64,000 bases of DNA from an uncultured Flaviramulus sp. (GTDB lineage: Bacteria > Bacteroidota > Bacteroidia > Flavobacteriales > Flavobacteriaceae). The notes below the pieces were generated by a model. That model worked only from the letters and a program-made list of their open reading frames with translations. It was not told the origin of the DNA and searched no databases. The translations under genes were made by a program, and so were the position numbers. Positions 45,961 to 55,080 of the stretch are shown here, one piece after another; position 1 is the first letter of the stretch, and each line of letters begins with the position of its first letter. The stretch spans positions 62,001 to 126,000 of the forward strand of contig CANLXL010000012.1 of the NCBI GenBank assembly GCA_947495125.1, written 5' to 3'.

Positions 45961-47715
45961 ATGTACAGAAGTCATCATTGTGGTGAATTAAGAGCATCAC
46001 ATATCCATACAGAAGTAACACTTTCGGGCTGGGTTCAAAAATCTCGTGACAAAGGATTTATTGTTTGGGTCGATTTACGTGACCGTTACGGAATAACCCA
46101 ATTGGTTTTTGATGAAGAGCGCTCTTCAAAGTCCATGCTGGAACAGGCCCAAAAATTGGGTCGCGAGTTTGTCATTCAGGTTAAAGGAACTGTTATTGAG
46201 CGTGCTTCAAAAAATCCTAAAATGCCAACAGGAGACATTGAAATACTGGTTTCTGAATTGACTATTTTGAATGAAGCTATGCTTCCTCCTTTTACTATTG
46301 AAGATGATACCGACGGTGGCGAGGATATCCGAATGAAATATCGTTATCTGGACATTCGTCGCAATCCTGTAAAAGAAAGTTTGATTTTTAGACATAAGGT
46401 CACCCAGGAGGTTCGAAATTATTTATCTGCTGAAGGGTTTATAGAAGTTGAAACCCCGTATTTAATAAAATCCACACCTGAAGGTGCACGTGATTTTGTG
46501 GTGCCTTCACGAATGAATGAAGGTCAGTTTTACGCCTTACCACAATCACCGCAAACCTTTAAACAACTGCTTATGGTTGGCGGTATGGATAAATATTTTC
46601 AGATCGTAAAATGCTTTAGAGATGAAGATCTACGAGCCGACAGGCAGCCTGAATTCACACAAATAGATTGTGAAATGGCCTTTATCGAGCAAGAAGATAT
46701 CCTAAATGCTTTTGAAGGATTAACACGTCACTTACTCAAGGAAGTGAATGGCGTTGAAGTCGACAAATTCCCAAGAATGCTGTACGATGATGCCATACGT
46801 TTATACGGAAACGATAAACCGGATATTCGATTCGGCATGGCGTTTGGCGAATTGAACGAAGTCGCTCAACATAAAGACTTTGGTATTTTTAATAATGCAG
46901 AATTGGTTGTGGGTATTGCCGTACCAGGTGGTAATAGCTATACACGAAAGGATATTGATAAGCTCACGAATTGGGTAAAACGACCACAAGTAGGAGCCTT
47001 AGGCATGGTCTATTGTCGTTGTAACGAGGATGGTAGTTTTAAATCCTCGGTCGATAAGTTTTACGATCAGGAGGACTTGGCTAAATGGGCCGAAGTTACC
47101 GGAGCAAAAGCCGATGATCTAATATGTGTACTCTCCGGAGATAAAAATAAGGTAAGAACGCAATTAAGTGCCTTACGTATGGAATTAGCCGAACGTTTAG
47201 GTTTACGTAAACCGGATGAATTTGCACCACTTTGGGTTATGGATTTTCCACTTTTGGAATGGGACGAAGAAACAGAACGCTACCACGCCATGCACCATCC
47301 ATTTACATCTCCAAAACCAGGTCAGTTAGACTTATTAAAAACAGATCCCGGAGCGGTAAAAGCCAATGCCTACGATCTGGTATTGAACGGGAACGAGATT
47401 GGTGGTGGTTCTATTAGAATTCACGATAAAGAAACCCAATCGTTAATGTTCGACTATTTAGGTTTTACGCCTGAAGAAGCAAAAGCGCAATTTGGGTTTT
47501 TAATGGAAGCCTTTCAATATGGTGCTCCTCCGCATGGCGGATTAGCTTTTGGTCTGGATCGGTTAGTGGCTATTTTAGGTGGGCAGGAAACGATCAGAGA
47601 TTTTATCGCCTTCCCAAAAAACAATTCGGGTCGCGATGTGATGATCGATGCCCCATCACCCATTGATGATGACCAACTCAAAGAACTTAGTTTAAAACTA
47701 AGCCTGAAATCATAA
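45961..47715 (+). CDS. aspS: Aspartyl-tRNA synthetase
   Basis: 584 residues, the usual bacterial length. An N-terminal OB-fold anticodon domain ([20 protein letters not shown]) is followed by class II motifs: motif 2 [20 protein letters not shown] and motif 3 [13 protein letters not shown]. The GAD insertion domain lies between them. It charges tRNA-Asp in the cytoplasm. It has its own promoter and a strong terminator. Confidence 0.97.
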   Translation: MYRSHHCGELRASHIHTEVTLSGWVQKSRDKGFIVWVDLRDRYGITQLVFDEERSSKSMLEQAQKLGREFVIQVKGTVIERASKNPKMPTGDIEILVSELTILNEAMLPPFTIEDDTDGGEDIRMKYRYLDIRRNPVKESLIFRHKVTQEVRNYLSAEGFIEVETPYLIKSTPEGARDFVVPSRMNEGQFYALPQSPQTFKQLLMVGGMDKYFQIVKCFRDEDLRADRQPEFTQIDCEMAFIEQEDILNAFEGLTRHLLKEVNGVEVDKFPRMLYDDAIRLYGNDKPDIRFGMAFGELNEVAQHKDFGIFNNAELVVGIAVPGGNSYTRKDIDKLTNWVKRPQVGALGMVYCRCNEDGSFKSSVDKFYDQEDLAKWAEVTGAKADDLICVLSGDKNKVRTQLSALRMELAERLGLRKPDEFAPLWVMDFPLLEWDEETERYHAMHHPFTSPKPGQLDLLKTDPGAVKANAYDLVLNGNEIGGGSIRIHDKETQSLMFDYLGFTPEEAKAQFGFLMEAFQYGAPPHGGLAFGLDRLVAILGGQETIRDFIAFPKNNSGRDVMIDAPSPIDDDQLKELSLKLSLKS

Positions 47716-47720
47716 AATTA

Positions 47721-47746
47721 AAATCCTGCTTATTGCAGGATTTTTT
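47721..47746 (+). terminator. aspS terminator
   Basis: A stem of TCCTGC and GCAGGA, with extra A-T pairs, around a TTATT loop ends in six T, starting 6 bp after the stop codon. Confidence 0.85.
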
Positions 47747-47760
47747 AGTAGTTTTAATAC

Positions 47761-49539
47761 ATGCCTAAAAAGCCTTTCATAAAACGCTTGCTTATTTTAA
47801 GATATAAGTATATATCTCAAAAGAACTTTGTGTTTTTCTTGAGTATTCTCATAGGGCTGCTTTCAGGTTTGGTTTCTGTAACCATTAAGAATATTACCTA
47901 TAGTATCGAATGGGTTTTAGAAAAAATTGCCGTTTTAACACAAAACAGTGTTTATTTTATACTTCCTATTTTAGGATTATGGCTTGTTTATTTATTCGTA
48001 AAACACGTTTCCAAAAAAAAGATCGAACACGCCATTCCCTCCATACTTTTTTCATTGTCTAAAAAGAATGGCTTAATAAAACGCAGTAAAATATTTTTGC
48101 CCCTCATAACCGCCCCGTTAACAGTTGGATTTGGTGGTTCTGTAGGGTTGCTCGGGCCGGCGATTGCCTCGGCATCGGCGGTAAGCTCTAACATTGGTCA
48201 ATTGTTTCATGTCGATAGAAAAATAAGGAACTTACTTATTGGATGTGCAGCGGCAGGGGCGATTGCTTCCATATTTAAATCTCCCATTGCAGCCATCATT
48301 TTTGCTATTGAAGTTTTTAGTTTGGATTTAACTTTTGCATCATTACTTCCATTATTAATTGCTTCCGTGTCTTCGGTATTAACGTCCTACTTTTTTTTAG
48401 GTGACGAAGTCCTTTTCAATTTTACAATTTCAGATAAATTTACCATAAACGACACCTTGTTTTATATTGTTTTAGGTATCGGCACCGGTGTTGCTTCTAT
48501 TTATTTTTCAAAGATCTACTTTGCTATTAACAGGTTTTTTGAAAGGTTTAAAACAAGCGGGCAAAAACTTATTTTTGGGGGTTTGGCTATTGGTATCATG
48601 CTTTATTTTATTCCACCTTTATACGGTGAAGGTTTCGGATTTATAAATGATCTTTTTAGTGGTGACCACTTAAAAGCTTTGGGCAAAACACCTTTTGATG
48701 CTTATACTGAGAATATTTGGGTGGTTATCGCCCTCCTTTTTGGTGTTACTATTTTTAAAGCGGTCGCCATGACCACTACTTTTGCTGCCGGTGGAGCCGG
48801 TGGGATTATCATTCCAACCATGGTTATGGGCAGCGCCTTAGGAAATGTGGTAGCCAAGATGATTAATAATATCGGACTAGGGTTTCAGGTTTCTGAAGCT
48901 AATTTTACCCTTATTGGTATGGCCGGTTTGATTGCCGGCGTATTGCATGCTCCGCTTACTGCCATTTTCTTAATTGCTGAAATTACCGGAGGTTATGAAC
49001 TGTTCGTCCCACTAATGATTACAGTTTCCATGTCTTTTATCATTACAAAGAACGTTGTTGAACATACCATATATACGAAAGAGTTAGCAGAAAAAGGCGC
49101 GCTACTTACACATGACAAAGATCAAAGTGTACTCACACTCATGAAATTAGATAGTGTGATTGAGAAGAACTTTACCAAGCTCCATCCTGAAATGTCTTTA
49201 GGGGATATGGTTCATGAGGGGGTTGCAAAATCCAGCCGTAACTTATTCCCGGTAGTAGATAAGCAAAACCGTTTGGTTGGTATTATTTTGTTGGATGATA
49301 TTAGAACGGTAATGTTCGATCAGTCGCTTTATAATTCAACATCGGCAGAAACATTTATGCATAATCCACCGGACTATATTAACTATGAAGTGGACTCCAT
49401 GCAAAAGGTTATGAAAAAATTTCAGGATTCCGGTGCATGGAACCTACCGGTTCTTAAAAACGGAAGCTATTTAGGCTTTGTTTCGAAATCAAAATTATTA
49501 ACAGCGTACCGCCGCGAACTCATTAATTATACGACTTAA
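47761..49539 (+). CDS. CLC-family chloride channel with CBS domains, gating glutamate absent
   Basis: 592 residues: about ten membrane helices, then two CBS domains (about 460-590). The selectivity-filter regions are recognisable: EHAIPSIL (89-96, usually GSGIP), GGAGGIIIPTMVMG and GVLHAPLTAIFLIAEITGGY. The GREGP motif reads GLLGP (129-133), so Leu-131 replaces the external gating Glu. The internal proton-path Glu is also Val (FAIEVF, V185 after E184). By family knowledge this favours a passive anion channel over an H+-coupled antiporter. The CBS pair may sense nucleotides. Confidence 0.85.
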   Translation: MPKKPFIKRLLILRYKYISQKNFVFFLSILIGLLSGLVSVTIKNITYSIEWVLEKIAVLTQNSVYFILPILGLWLVYLFVKHVSKKKIEHAIPSILFSLSKKNGLIKRSKIFLPLITAPLTVGFGGSVGLLGPAIASASAVSSNIGQLFHVDRKIRNLLIGCAAAGAIASIFKSPIAAIIFAIEVFSLDLTFASLLPLLIASVSSVLTSYFFLGDEVLFNFTISDKFTINDTLFYIVLGIGTGVASIYFSKIYFAINRFFERFKTSGQKLIFGGLAIGIMLYFIPPLYGEGFGFINDLFSGDHLKALGKTPFDAYTENIWVVIALLFGVTIFKAVAMTTTFAAGGAGGIIIPTMVMGSALGNVVAKMINNIGLGFQVSEANFTLIGMAGLIAGVLHAPLTAIFLIAEITGGYELFVPLMITVSMSFIITKNVVEHTIYTKELAEKGALLTHDKDQSVLTLMKLDSVIEKNFTKLHPEMSLGDMVHEGVAKSSRNLFPVVDKQNRLVGIILLDDIRTVMFDQSLYNSTSAETFMHNPPDYINYEVDSMQKVMKKFQDSGAWNLPVLKNGSYLGFVSKSKLLTAYRRELINYTT

Positions 49540-49545
49540 AAAAGC

Positions 49546-49782
49546 ATGAAGTATTTGATTATTTTCTTTTTACTGATATCAGTTGGATTAATAACCTGTG
49601 GCTTCCTTATGGATACTGAACATTCGCAAAAATTGATTGGTTTTGGCGTCGTTGGTTTATTTTTGATTGTATTTCCATTGTTCTCTTATTACCGATGGAA
49701 AGATAAAGACCTCAAAGATTATATGATTACCAAGGAGAATTTGGATAAAATGCGGGAATCGCAGAAGGAGAATAAATATTGA
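49546..49782 (+). CDS. Small membrane protein
   Basis: 78 residues with two membrane helices (about 2-21 and 31-48) and a charged C-terminal tail. It starts 6 bp after the CLC gene and is probably co-transcribed with it. No family recognised. Confidence 0.6.
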   Translation: MKYLIIFFLLISVGLITCGFLMDTEHSQKLIGFGVVGLFLIVFPLFSYYRWKDKDLKDYMITKENLDKMRESQKENKY

Positions 49783-49837
49783 TTATGTTTTTTAAAATAT
49801 GAGACTCAAGAATCAGTTCAGATTGACTTCATGAACA

Positions 49838-49856
49838 TTTCGACGAGCTCAATGTA
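49838..49856 (+). repeat. Dispersed TTCGAC...GCTCA repeat fragment
   Basis: TTTCGACGAGCTCAATG core, one of three related pieces in the window (others at 21334-21352 and 55017-55035), all in intergenic DNA. Confidence 0.5.
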
Positions 49857-49864
49857 ACTTCCGG

Positions 49865-50314
49865 TTAATTCAAATTTCGCTTTTCAATAAAGAAACGTTT
49901 TAGGATTTCTGAGGCTTCATCGGCTAAAACACCACCTTTCATATTGGTTTTTGGATGGAGCTTTGTATTCATGTTAATACAACCACGTTCCTTGTCTCTG
50001 GCACCATAAACAATATTGGAAATCTGACTCCAGTACAAGGCTCCGGCACACATCTGACAAGGCTCTAAAGTCACATATAAAGTACAATTCTGAAGGTATT
50101 TACCACCCAAAAAATTCGCTGCTGCCGTTATGGCTTGCATTTCTGCATGGGCTGTTACATCGTTTAAAGTTTCGCTAAGGTTATGTCCTCGGGCTATAAT
50201 TTTATTATCAATTACGATGACGGCACCAACAGGTATTTCGCCCTTATCGAAAGCCGCTTCAGCCTCCTGGAGGGCGCGTTTCATGAAATATGTGTCGTCG
50301 AAGGGTTCTATCAT
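49865..50314 (-). CDS. tadA: tRNA-specific adenosine deaminase
   Basis: 149 residues. The zinc site is complete: HAEMQA (H56, E58) and PCQMCAG (C86, C89). The GEIPVGAVIV start is typical of TadA. It converts A34 to inosine in tRNA-Arg. The minus-strand box TATTTTTG (50320-50327) ends 5 nt before the ATG, so the mRNA is probably leaderless or nearly so. Confidence 0.93.
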   Translation of the reverse strand: MIEPFDDTYFMKRALQEAEAAFDKGEIPVGAVIVIDNKIIARGHNLSETLNDVTAHAEMQAITAAANFLGGKYLQNCTLYVTLEPCQMCAGALYWSQISNIVYGARDKERGCINMNTKLHPKTNMKGGVLADEASEILKRFFIEKRNLN

Positions 50315-50319
50315 AAATG

Positions 50320-50327
50320 CAAAAATA
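50320..50327 (-). promoter_or_regulatory. -7 box of tadA
   Basis: TATTTTTG on the minus strand is a full TAnnTTTG match 5 nt before the start codon. Confidence 0.55.
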
Positions 50328-50388
50328 CAATTAAAGGTTTAAATATTTTCGGCAAGAAGTTTGATAATTAGTATTCAAAGCCTTCATC

Positions 50389-51381
50389 ATGAAAAATTAT
50401 TATTCAATCTCAATCCCAGAACCATGTCACGAGGATTGGAAAATCATGACCCCCAAAGAAAAAGGTAGATTCTGCGATTCTTGTGCAAAAACCGTCATCG
50501 ATTTTACCAAAATGAAAGATTTCGAAATTCAGGATTTTATTCATAACAACAAAAATAATCGTATTTGTGGTCATTTTAGACAAACACAATTGGATAGCAT
50601 TAATCTATGCATTCCCTCTCAAGTATTAATAAAACAGCAAAGTTTCCATAAGTTCTTTTTATTGGCCTTGTTGATTACAATGGGAACGTCACTATTTAAT
50701 TGTACAAATAAGAATGGTAATAAACAAAAAATTGACAGCATTGAAGTTGTTGATTCTATTGATAACAAAGTCATTGATATTCTTGGAGGTTCTAATACCA
50801 TTGTAGAAGATTCTATTCAAAATAAAACTTGTAAGACTTCTTCAAAAGATGCAACTTTCACTGATGTCGTAACTGATGGCGAATTATTTATTACAACCGT
50901 TGGGGATACTGAAATAATTGAACAACATCCAATTGTAATTGATTCTATTCAAGTGGTAGAGCCTCCGGAAATTGATGGTAACATCGAAATAACAGGAATT
51001 ATGCTTCCCGAAGAGGAGGAAGACTTAGTCATTCCTTATTTAATAGTCGAAAACCCACCTGAGTTTAAAAATACACCTGCAGACTTTTCAAAAGAAGAAA
51101 AACGTGAGTATATGTCAAAACAAATAACAAAGATTGTTTCTAAAAACTTCAACATCTCAGTCTGTCTTAATTTAAAAGGCAGGCAAATAATACAAACACT
51201 ATTCGAAATAGATTCTTTAGGGTTTGTTAAAAATATTAAAGCGAGAGCTTCACATCCTAAATTAGAAAAAGAAGCGAAGCGAGTCATTAAACTTTTACCC
51301 CAATTCATTCCTGCAAGACAAAAAGATAAATCAGTAAATATTTCATACGCATTACCAATCGTTTTTCAAGTAGAAGAATAA
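50389..51381 (+). CDS. TonB-like energy transducer with cytosolic Cys-rich N-domain
   Basis: 330 residues. The N-terminus (EPCHEDWKIM, GRFCDSCAKTVIDFT, NRICGHF; C13, C29, C32, C60) is a small Cys-rich module, perhaps metal-binding, in front of a membrane helix (about 88-105). A long linker and a C-terminal TonB_C-type domain (SVCLNLKGRQIIQTLFEIDS, FIPARQKDKSVNISYALPIV) follow. It probably contacts outer membrane transporters from the inner membrane. The Cys module could sense redox or metal state; that part is inference. Confidence 0.75.
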   Translation: MKNYYSISIPEPCHEDWKIMTPKEKGRFCDSCAKTVIDFTKMKDFEIQDFIHNNKNNRICGHFRQTQLDSINLCIPSQVLIKQQSFHKFFLLALLITMGTSLFNCTNKNGNKQKIDSIEVVDSIDNKVIDILGGSNTIVEDSIQNKTCKTSSKDATFTDVVTDGELFITTVGDTEIIEQHPIVIDSIQVVEPPEIDGNIEITGIMLPEEEEDLVIPYLIVENPPEFKNTPADFSKEEKREYMSKQITKIVSKNFNISVCLNLKGRQIIQTLFEIDSLGFVKNIKARASHPKLEKEAKRVIKLLPQFIPARQKDKSVNISYALPIVFQVEE

Positions 51382-51391
51382 TAAATTCTCG

Positions 51392-51399
51392 TACTTTTG
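51392..51399 (+). promoter_or_regulatory. -7 box of dxs
   Basis: TACTTTTG, a full TAnnTTTG match, ends 4 nt before the GTG start, predicting a leaderless transcript. Confidence 0.55.
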
Positions 51400-51403
51400 C
51401 TTC

Positions 51404-53185
51404 GTGCAAAACAACATACTCAACTATATAAACACCCCCAAAGAACTCCGTCTTTTAAAACAGGAAGACCTACCGCAACTCGCCAAAGAATTGCGTCAAT
51501 TTATCATCAACATTGTCGCCACAAAACAAGGGCATTTGGGAGCCAGTTTAGGTGTTGTTGAACTTACCATTGCGTTGCACTATGTATTTAACACCCCAAA
51601 AGACCAACTTATTTGGGATGTTGGGCATCAGGCTTACGGGCACAAAATTTTAACAGGCCGCAAAGACATCTTCGATTCTAATCGCCAATTTGGTGGGATT
51701 AGTGGTTTCCCAAAACGAGAAGAAAGTGAATATGATACCTTTGGTGTCGGGCATGCGTCTACGTCCATTTCGGCCGGTTTAGGGATGGCGATCGCTTCAC
51801 AATTAAAGGGTGAAGACAAGCAACATATTGCCGTTATAGGCGATGCCTCTATTGCCAGTGGGATGGCCTTTGAAGGTCTAAATCATGCCGGGGTCACCAA
51901 TGCCAACCTACTCGTTATTTTAAACGATAATGCTATCGGTATAGACCCCAGTGTTGGTGCGCTTAAAATGTATTTAACTAATGTTAAAAAAGGCACACAA
52001 AAACAAGACAACATTTTTGAGGCTTTAAATTTTGACTATTCAGGACCTATTGATGGTCATGATATAAACGCTGTTATTGCGGAATTAAAACGATTAAAAA
52101 CTGTTAAAGGCCCTAAGTTTTTACACGTCATCACCACCAAAGGTAAAGGTTTAAAACAAGCTGAAGAAGACCAGGTGAAATACCACGCGCCGGGAAAATT
52201 TGATGCTAAAACAGGTGATATTATTGTAAAAGGAGAAGTTATACAGCCTCCAAAATATCAAGATGTTTTTGGACATACTATTGTGGAACTTGCCAAGCAA
52301 AATAAAAATATTGTAGGGATTACACCGGCCATGCCCACGGGAAGTTCTTTAAAATATATGATGGCAGAAATTCCGGAACGGGCCTTCGATGTGGGTATTG
52401 CCGAACAGCATGCCGTAACACTGGCCGCCGGCATGGCAACACAGGGACTTATCCCTTTTTGTAACATCTATTCTACTTTTTTACAACGCGCTTACGATCA
52501 GGTGATTCATGACGTGGCTTTACAAAAACTACCCGTAATTTTTTGTTTGGATCGTGCAGGTATGGTTGGTGAAGACGGCGCTACCCATCATGGGGTTTAT
52601 GACTTATCCTATTTACGATGTGTCCCCAACCTCATCATTTTTGCGCCAAGAAATGAAATGGCATTGCGAAACATCATGTATACGGCACAATTAGGCCTAG
52701 AACAACCTATTGCTATCCGTTACCCACGAGGCCGTGGCGTTACTATTGATTGGAAACAACCTTTTGAAACCATCGAAATTGGAAAAGGGGTTCAACTTAA
52801 AGAAGGTTCTAAAATAGCAGTTTTAAGCATCGGAACAATGGCAAAAAACGTAAGTATGGCTATTGAAAACTCTAAACATTCAAACGAGATGGCCCATTAT
52901 GATATGCGTTTTGTGAAACCTTTGGATGAAAACCTGCTTCATTCCATATTTAAAACATATACAACCGTTATTACAGTTGAAGATAATGCTATTAATGGCG
53001 GCTTTGGAAGTGCTATTTTAGAATTTGCTTCTATACATCGTTATAAAACCGACATCAAGGTCTTAGGAATTCCGGATGCTTTTGTTGAGCATGGTAGTGT
53101 TACCCAATTACAGAAATCTGTTGGTTTGGATGCTGAGCGTTTGACTAAGGTATTTAGTCGTTTATTTGTAAAGACCCTTTCTTAA
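51404..53185 (+). CDS. dxs: 1-deoxy-D-xylulose-5-phosphate synthase
   Basis: 593 residues from a GTG; relatives begin with the same ..NYINTPKELR segment and no ATG fits. Thiamine diphosphate binding is visible as GDASIASGMAFEGLNHAG through NDNAIGI. The transketolase central part has GVYDLSYLRC and the C-terminal half YPRGRGV. It condenses pyruvate and glyceraldehyde 3-phosphate, the first step of the MEP isoprenoid pathway that supplies the prenyl synthetase at 31.5 kb. Confidence 0.96.
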   Translation: MQNNILNYINTPKELRLLKQEDLPQLAKELRQFIINIVATKQGHLGASLGVVELTIALHYVFNTPKDQLIWDVGHQAYGHKILTGRKDIFDSNRQFGGISGFPKREESEYDTFGVGHASTSISAGLGMAIASQLKGEDKQHIAVIGDASIASGMAFEGLNHAGVTNANLLVILNDNAIGIDPSVGALKMYLTNVKKGTQKQDNIFEALNFDYSGPIDGHDINAVIAELKRLKTVKGPKFLHVITTKGKGLKQAEEDQVKYHAPGKFDAKTGDIIVKGEVIQPPKYQDVFGHTIVELAKQNKNIVGITPAMPTGSSLKYMMAEIPERAFDVGIAEQHAVTLAAGMATQGLIPFCNIYSTFLQRAYDQVIHDVALQKLPVIFCLDRAGMVGEDGATHHGVYDLSYLRCVPNLIIFAPRNEMALRNIMYTAQLGLEQPIAIRYPRGRGVTIDWKQPFETIEIGKGVQLKEGSKIAVLSIGTMAKNVSMAIENSKHSNEMAHYDMRFVKPLDENLLHSIFKTYTTVITVEDNAINGGFGSAILEFASIHRYKTDIKVLGIPDAFVEHGSVTQLQKSVGLDAERLTKVFSRLFVKTLS

Positions 53186-53247
53186 TTTTATAAGAAAAAT
53201 TAGCTAACTTCGTTTAACAATCGATAAAGTTCATTGAAACGGGGTTT

Positions 53248-53255
53248 TATCTTTG
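53248..53255 (+). promoter_or_regulatory. -7 box of the PhoD-like gene
   Basis: TATCTTTG matches TAnnTTTG and places the transcript start after 53255, so the lipoprotein ATG at 53279 is the likely start. No 11-bp heptamer array precedes it. Confidence 0.5.
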
Positions 53256-53278
53256 TATTAGGCAACCTTGACCGCACC

Positions 53279-54790
53279 ATGATAAAATCAATTATAATAA
53301 CCCTTCTGATCGCCACACTTATTGTCTCATGCAAACCCAAGATTCAGAACATTTATCTTGGACAAGGAATTATGGCTGGTGAAGCAACTTCATCATCTGT
53401 AATCTTACAATCGAGATTAACAGCTTCTGACACCTTGATCAACGGTGATTTAACTGGTGAAAAAGGGCTTGCGAGATTTGAAATTGATAAGGATTCTACT
53501 TTTGACAATCCTTTGTATTCAGACTTTACTCTAGCTCTATCAGAGAATGACTTTATTATTAAAAAGAAAATTGAAGGTCTGGAGCCGGGAAATAAATACT
53601 TCTATCGTCTCCAATTTGGTACGGACAAGAATTCTCTTTTTGAAAGTGAAATAGCAACATTTAAAACCTTGCCCGGACCGAATAGCAGTACAAAATTATC
53701 ATTGGTCGTAGTATCTGGTATGAACTACAATTTTTTCCATTTCGGAAATTATGAAGATGGCACAGCGTATTCAGGAAAAGACAAGCTTCAAGGGTATCCG
53801 GCATTGAGGGCTATCCAAAACCTGAACCCAGATTACTTTATTGGTACGGGTGATAACGTTTACTTTGACCATCCTAACAAGAGGAGCTTTGATAGAGCAG
53901 TTAAAGCTGGGAAGAACCCGAGCCCCGGAAGATATAAGGGGATGGAAGTTGTGGATGAAAAAGGAATGCGCAGGAAATACCATGAACAATTTGTTCAACC
54001 AAGGTTTCGAGAGCTTTTTAGCAAGGTGGTAACCTACTGGGAAAAGGATGATCATGATTATAGATTCAATGATGCTGATCCCTGCCAGAAGTTTCCTATA
54101 TCCCATGAATTGGGGATTAAGAATTTTAAGGAGCAACTACCTGTGGTGAATCCAGATGACATAAACGCAAAAACGTATCGTACGCATCGCATGAGCCGAG
54201 ACCTCCAAATTTGGCTGTTAGAAGGAAGAGATTATAGAAGTCCTAATCAAATGAAAGATGGCCCCGACAAAACTCTTTTGGGAACTGAGCAATTAAATTG
54301 GCTTAAGGAAACATTAATGGAGAGTGACGCTAGTTTTAAGCTCATAATTTCACCTACTCCAATGGTAGGACCCGATGATGCCTACAAAAGAGATAATCAT
54401 GTAAATCATGAAGGTTTCAGGTATGAAGGAGAAGCCATTTTCAAATGGTTAATTGATAATGGTTTCCTTGAAAAAAATCTTTATATCATATGTGGCGACA
54501 GACATTGGCAATACCATGCCATGCACCCGAGTGGAATCGAAGAATTCTCTACAGGCGCCTTGATTGATAATAATTCACGCCCCGGGCGCCTAGCAGGAGA
54601 CCCCAATTCGACTGATCCCGATGAATTGATTAAACAATACTATATTCAAGGGGATATGGAGTCTGCAAGTGGTGGGTTTTTGTCAATTACAGTGAAAAGA
54701 AAAGAAAGTATTCCAATGGCATCCTTTCAATATTATGATGAACAGGGAAATTTACTTTATGAGACAAAAAAACTAGCCGTAATTAAATAA
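53279..54790 (+). CDS. PhoD-like alkaline phosphatase/phosphodiesterase (lipoprotein)
   Basis: 503 residues, lipobox Cys at 18 (LIVSC). An N-terminal beta-sandwich (YLGQGIMAGEATSSSVILQS) precedes the PhoD metallophosphatase core. Metal-binding patterns are IGTGDNVYFDHP, WEKDDHDYRFND, ICGDRHWQYHA and the FSTGAL end. It probably releases phosphate from phosphoesters at the cell surface. It stands 1.8 kb before the phosphate-type regulon but lacks the heptamer array found there. Confidence 0.85.
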   Translation: MIKSIIITLLIATLIVSCKPKIQNIYLGQGIMAGEATSSSVILQSRLTASDTLINGDLTGEKGLARFEIDKDSTFDNPLYSDFTLALSENDFIIKKKIEGLEPGNKYFYRLQFGTDKNSLFESEIATFKTLPGPNSSTKLSLVVVSGMNYNFFHFGNYEDGTAYSGKDKLQGYPALRAIQNLNPDYFIGTGDNVYFDHPNKRSFDRAVKAGKNPSPGRYKGMEVVDEKGMRRKYHEQFVQPRFRELFSKVVTYWEKDDHDYRFNDADPCQKFPISHELGIKNFKEQLPVVNPDDINAKTYRTHRMSRDLQIWLLEGRDYRSPNQMKDGPDKTLLGTEQLNWLKETLMESDASFKLIISPTPMVGPDDAYKRDNHVNHEGFRYEGEAIFKWLIDNGFLEKNLYIICGDRHWQYHAMHPSGIEEFSTGALIDNNSRPGRLAGDPNSTDPDELIKQYYIQGDMESASGGFLSITVKRKESIPMASFQYYDEQGNLLYETKKLAVIK

Positions 54791-55080
54791 CACCTAAATT
54801 CAATAATCTACTGACTAGCAAAAGATAAAATGCATTGAAACGCACTTTATCAAAGACCTTAAACCAAACTCCAAAATTTCTGATTCATTGATAAAAGACC
54901 AAATGAATCAAACCTTAGCAAATAAGCAAGACTTCTATAATGAAAACTGTTTTGACGGATAAGCGTGTTAGGGATTGAAGCGGCATCCTTTTTTGAGGCA
55001 CGAGAAAAAGATATAGCCCTTCGACTGCGCTCAGGATTAACTCCAAGCCCGACCCTTGTGGTAGCACCCAAAATAACAAT
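54791..55080. other. Gene-free spacer between PhoD-like gene and dgt
   Basis: 290 bp with no gene. It contains the dispersed repeat piece at 55017-55035. Confidence 0.5.
55017..55035 (+). repeat. Dispersed CCCTTCGACTGCGCTCAGG repeat
   Basis: A short element of a kind common in Bacteroidota intergenic DNA and related to the pieces at 21.3 and 49.8 kb. Its reverse translation gives a spurious NPERSRR peptide. Confidence 0.55.

Noticed and set aside
53205-53221. TAACTTC...TTAACAA as a phosphate box before the PhoD-like gene
   Set aside because: Spacing is 9-10 bp, not 11, and it is not in register with the -7 box.
54859-55071. 70-codon minus-strand reading frame with NPERSRR peptide
   Set aside because: It is the translation of a dispersed intergenic repeat; no start context, no domain.
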